64,000 nt of DNA from assembly GCF_000508185.1 (NCBI RefSeq), contig NZ_AYOY01000002.1, positions 1 through 64,000 on the forward strand, read 5' to 3'. Origin of the DNA: Sphingobium sp. C100 (GTDB lineage: Bacteria; Pseudomonadota; Alphaproteobacteria; Sphingomonadales; Sphingomonadaceae). The notes beneath the pieces are model-generated. The model was not told the DNA's origin and did no database searches. It saw only the letters and a program-made list of their open reading frames with translations. Position numbers and translations under genes: made by a program. Below, one piece after another: positions 63,429 to 64,000 of this stretch; the first letter of the stretch is position 1; the number at the start of each line of letters is the position of its first letter.

Positions 63429-64000
63429 GTTTCCCTCCCTTGACTGTCGAACACTGCGCCGACCACATCTTCGGCGAGCGCGAAGGCGGTCGACGCCCCC
63501 GTCCCGCTCGTGACCACGATCAGCATCACCCCGTTCATCGGCGTGCGCACAACGCTATGCCCTGCTGCCGATGCGTGGGTGCCGGTCCACCGCTCAACGA
63601 CGCCTGACGCCTTACCCAGCACCGCTTCATACTGACGCAGTATCTCGGCATCGACGGCCTCTGCGGCAAAGGGGTCGGGTGTCGGCGCATAGTCATGGCT
63701 GTCACCAACCACCAGGCTGCCATCCGCGCCCTGAACGGCGATCAGATGAATGCCATAGCGCAACGCTTCGCTTTCTTCCCGTTCCAGGCGTGCGCGCAAC
63801 GCGCCAGCTTCCGGGAGCGCCGCGTAGCCCAGATAACGCACGAAGCTGAGGTCGCTCATCACCGGAGCGGGCAAACGCCAACCGGGCGCAGCAAGCCGCA
63901 GCATCTGGAGCTTGCAGCGCCGAATGCCAGCTTCGGCATAGATGTCCGGGTAAAGCGTCGCCCAGTCATCGCCCGGGCACAGGAAGATCATGTCGGCGCG
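63413..64000 (-). CDS. FAD-dependent oxidoreductase linked to phosphonate use (partial)
   Basis: The C-terminal 195 codons; the frame is open at the window edge. Patterns MIFLCPGDDWATLYPDIYAEAGIRRCKLQML and VVGDSHDYAPTPDPF are typical of the DAO-fold oxidoreductases found next to phosphonatase genes. Relatives oxidise 2-aminoethylphosphonate or its N-methyl form to phosphonoacetaldehyde, the PhnX substrate. The N-terminal FAD-binding part lies outside the window. Confidence 0.85.
   Translation of the reverse strand, partial: RADMIFLCPGDDWATLYPDIYAEAGIRRCKLQMLRLAAPGWRLPAPVMSDLSFVRYLGYAALPEAGALRARLEREESEALRYGIHLIAVQGADGSLVVGDSHDYAPTPDPFAAEAVDAEILRQYEAVLGKASGVVERWTGTHASAAGHSVVRTPMNGVMLIVVTSGTGASTAFALAEDVVGAVFDSQGRETCIQL

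Overview
The window looks like a chromosomal segment of a sphingomonad alphaproteobacterium (Sphingobium/Sphingomonas type). The evidence is high GC, four genes for TonB-dependent receptors or their FecI/FecR partners beside glycosidase and phosphatase genes, a SigF/NrsF-controlled bufferin locus of the Caulobacter type, and codon use that leaves long spurious antisense frames. No tRNA, rRNA, CRISPR array, insertion sequence or prophage was recognised.

Layout. 1-1431: 5' part of a penicillin-acylase-type hydrolase gene. 1500-9541: an ectoine/5-hydroxyectoine cluster with a divergent MarR regulator (ectR), then ectA-ectB-ectC-ectD-ask and two MFS transporters on the minus strand; the 5' end of ectA is abnormal. 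9775-10812: an orphan mreB. 10830-15052: a copper-type bufferin RiPP locus with two precursors (BufA1 and BufA2 types), maturation enzymes BufB/BufC, a DoxX protein, and the ECF sigma factor SigF with its membrane anti-sigma NrsF. Three matches to the Caulobacter SigF promoter (GTAACC-N16-CGAA) stand before bufA1, sigF and bufA2. 15096-22423: a sugar-uptake locus (LacI regulator, FucP-like permease, TonB receptor, GH3 glucosidase) with twin palindromic operators. 22625-28734: FecI/FecR/FecA-like signalling plus a secreted purple-acid-type phosphatase.

28948-43536: a surface polysaccharide locus. It holds CDP-glucose pyrophosphorylase and 4,6-dehydratase genes (plus strand) and a minus-strand run from an HpcH-type aldolase through an IMPase, Wza-like and KpsE-like export proteins, two glycosyltransferase-type membrane proteins, an SDR, a ThDP enzyme, GtrA and a methyltransferase. 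Almost every junction in the run is a 4-base ATGA overlap. The ThDP enzyme beside a CDP-4-keto-6-deoxyglucose pathway suggests a branched-chain sugar. 44386-46979: an apparently decaying L-fucose catabolic operon, with an intact fucP-like permease and fuconolactonase separated by gene remnants.

47236-64000: what looks like one organophosphorus-acquisition region. A TonB receptor is followed by a sulfotransferase, two aspartyl/asparaginyl beta-hydroxylase-like proteins and a TPR-sulfotransferase. Next come a PI-PLC-like gene and a PAP2 phosphatase in the same frame separated by a single TAG, two Tat-exported phosphocholine-type phospholipases C, a PhnZ/TmpB-like HD oxygenase, a GntR/UTRA regulator, phnX and an FAD oxidoreductase running off the end. 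Four 12-bp sites, each one base from the PhnF operator TGGTATAGACCA, lie before the receptor (two), between PI-PLC and phospholipase C, and between the second phospholipase C and the HD oxygenase. This suggests one GntR regulon joining phospholipid/phosphonate head-group use to an unexplained sulfation/hydroxylation module, which is the most novel proposal here.
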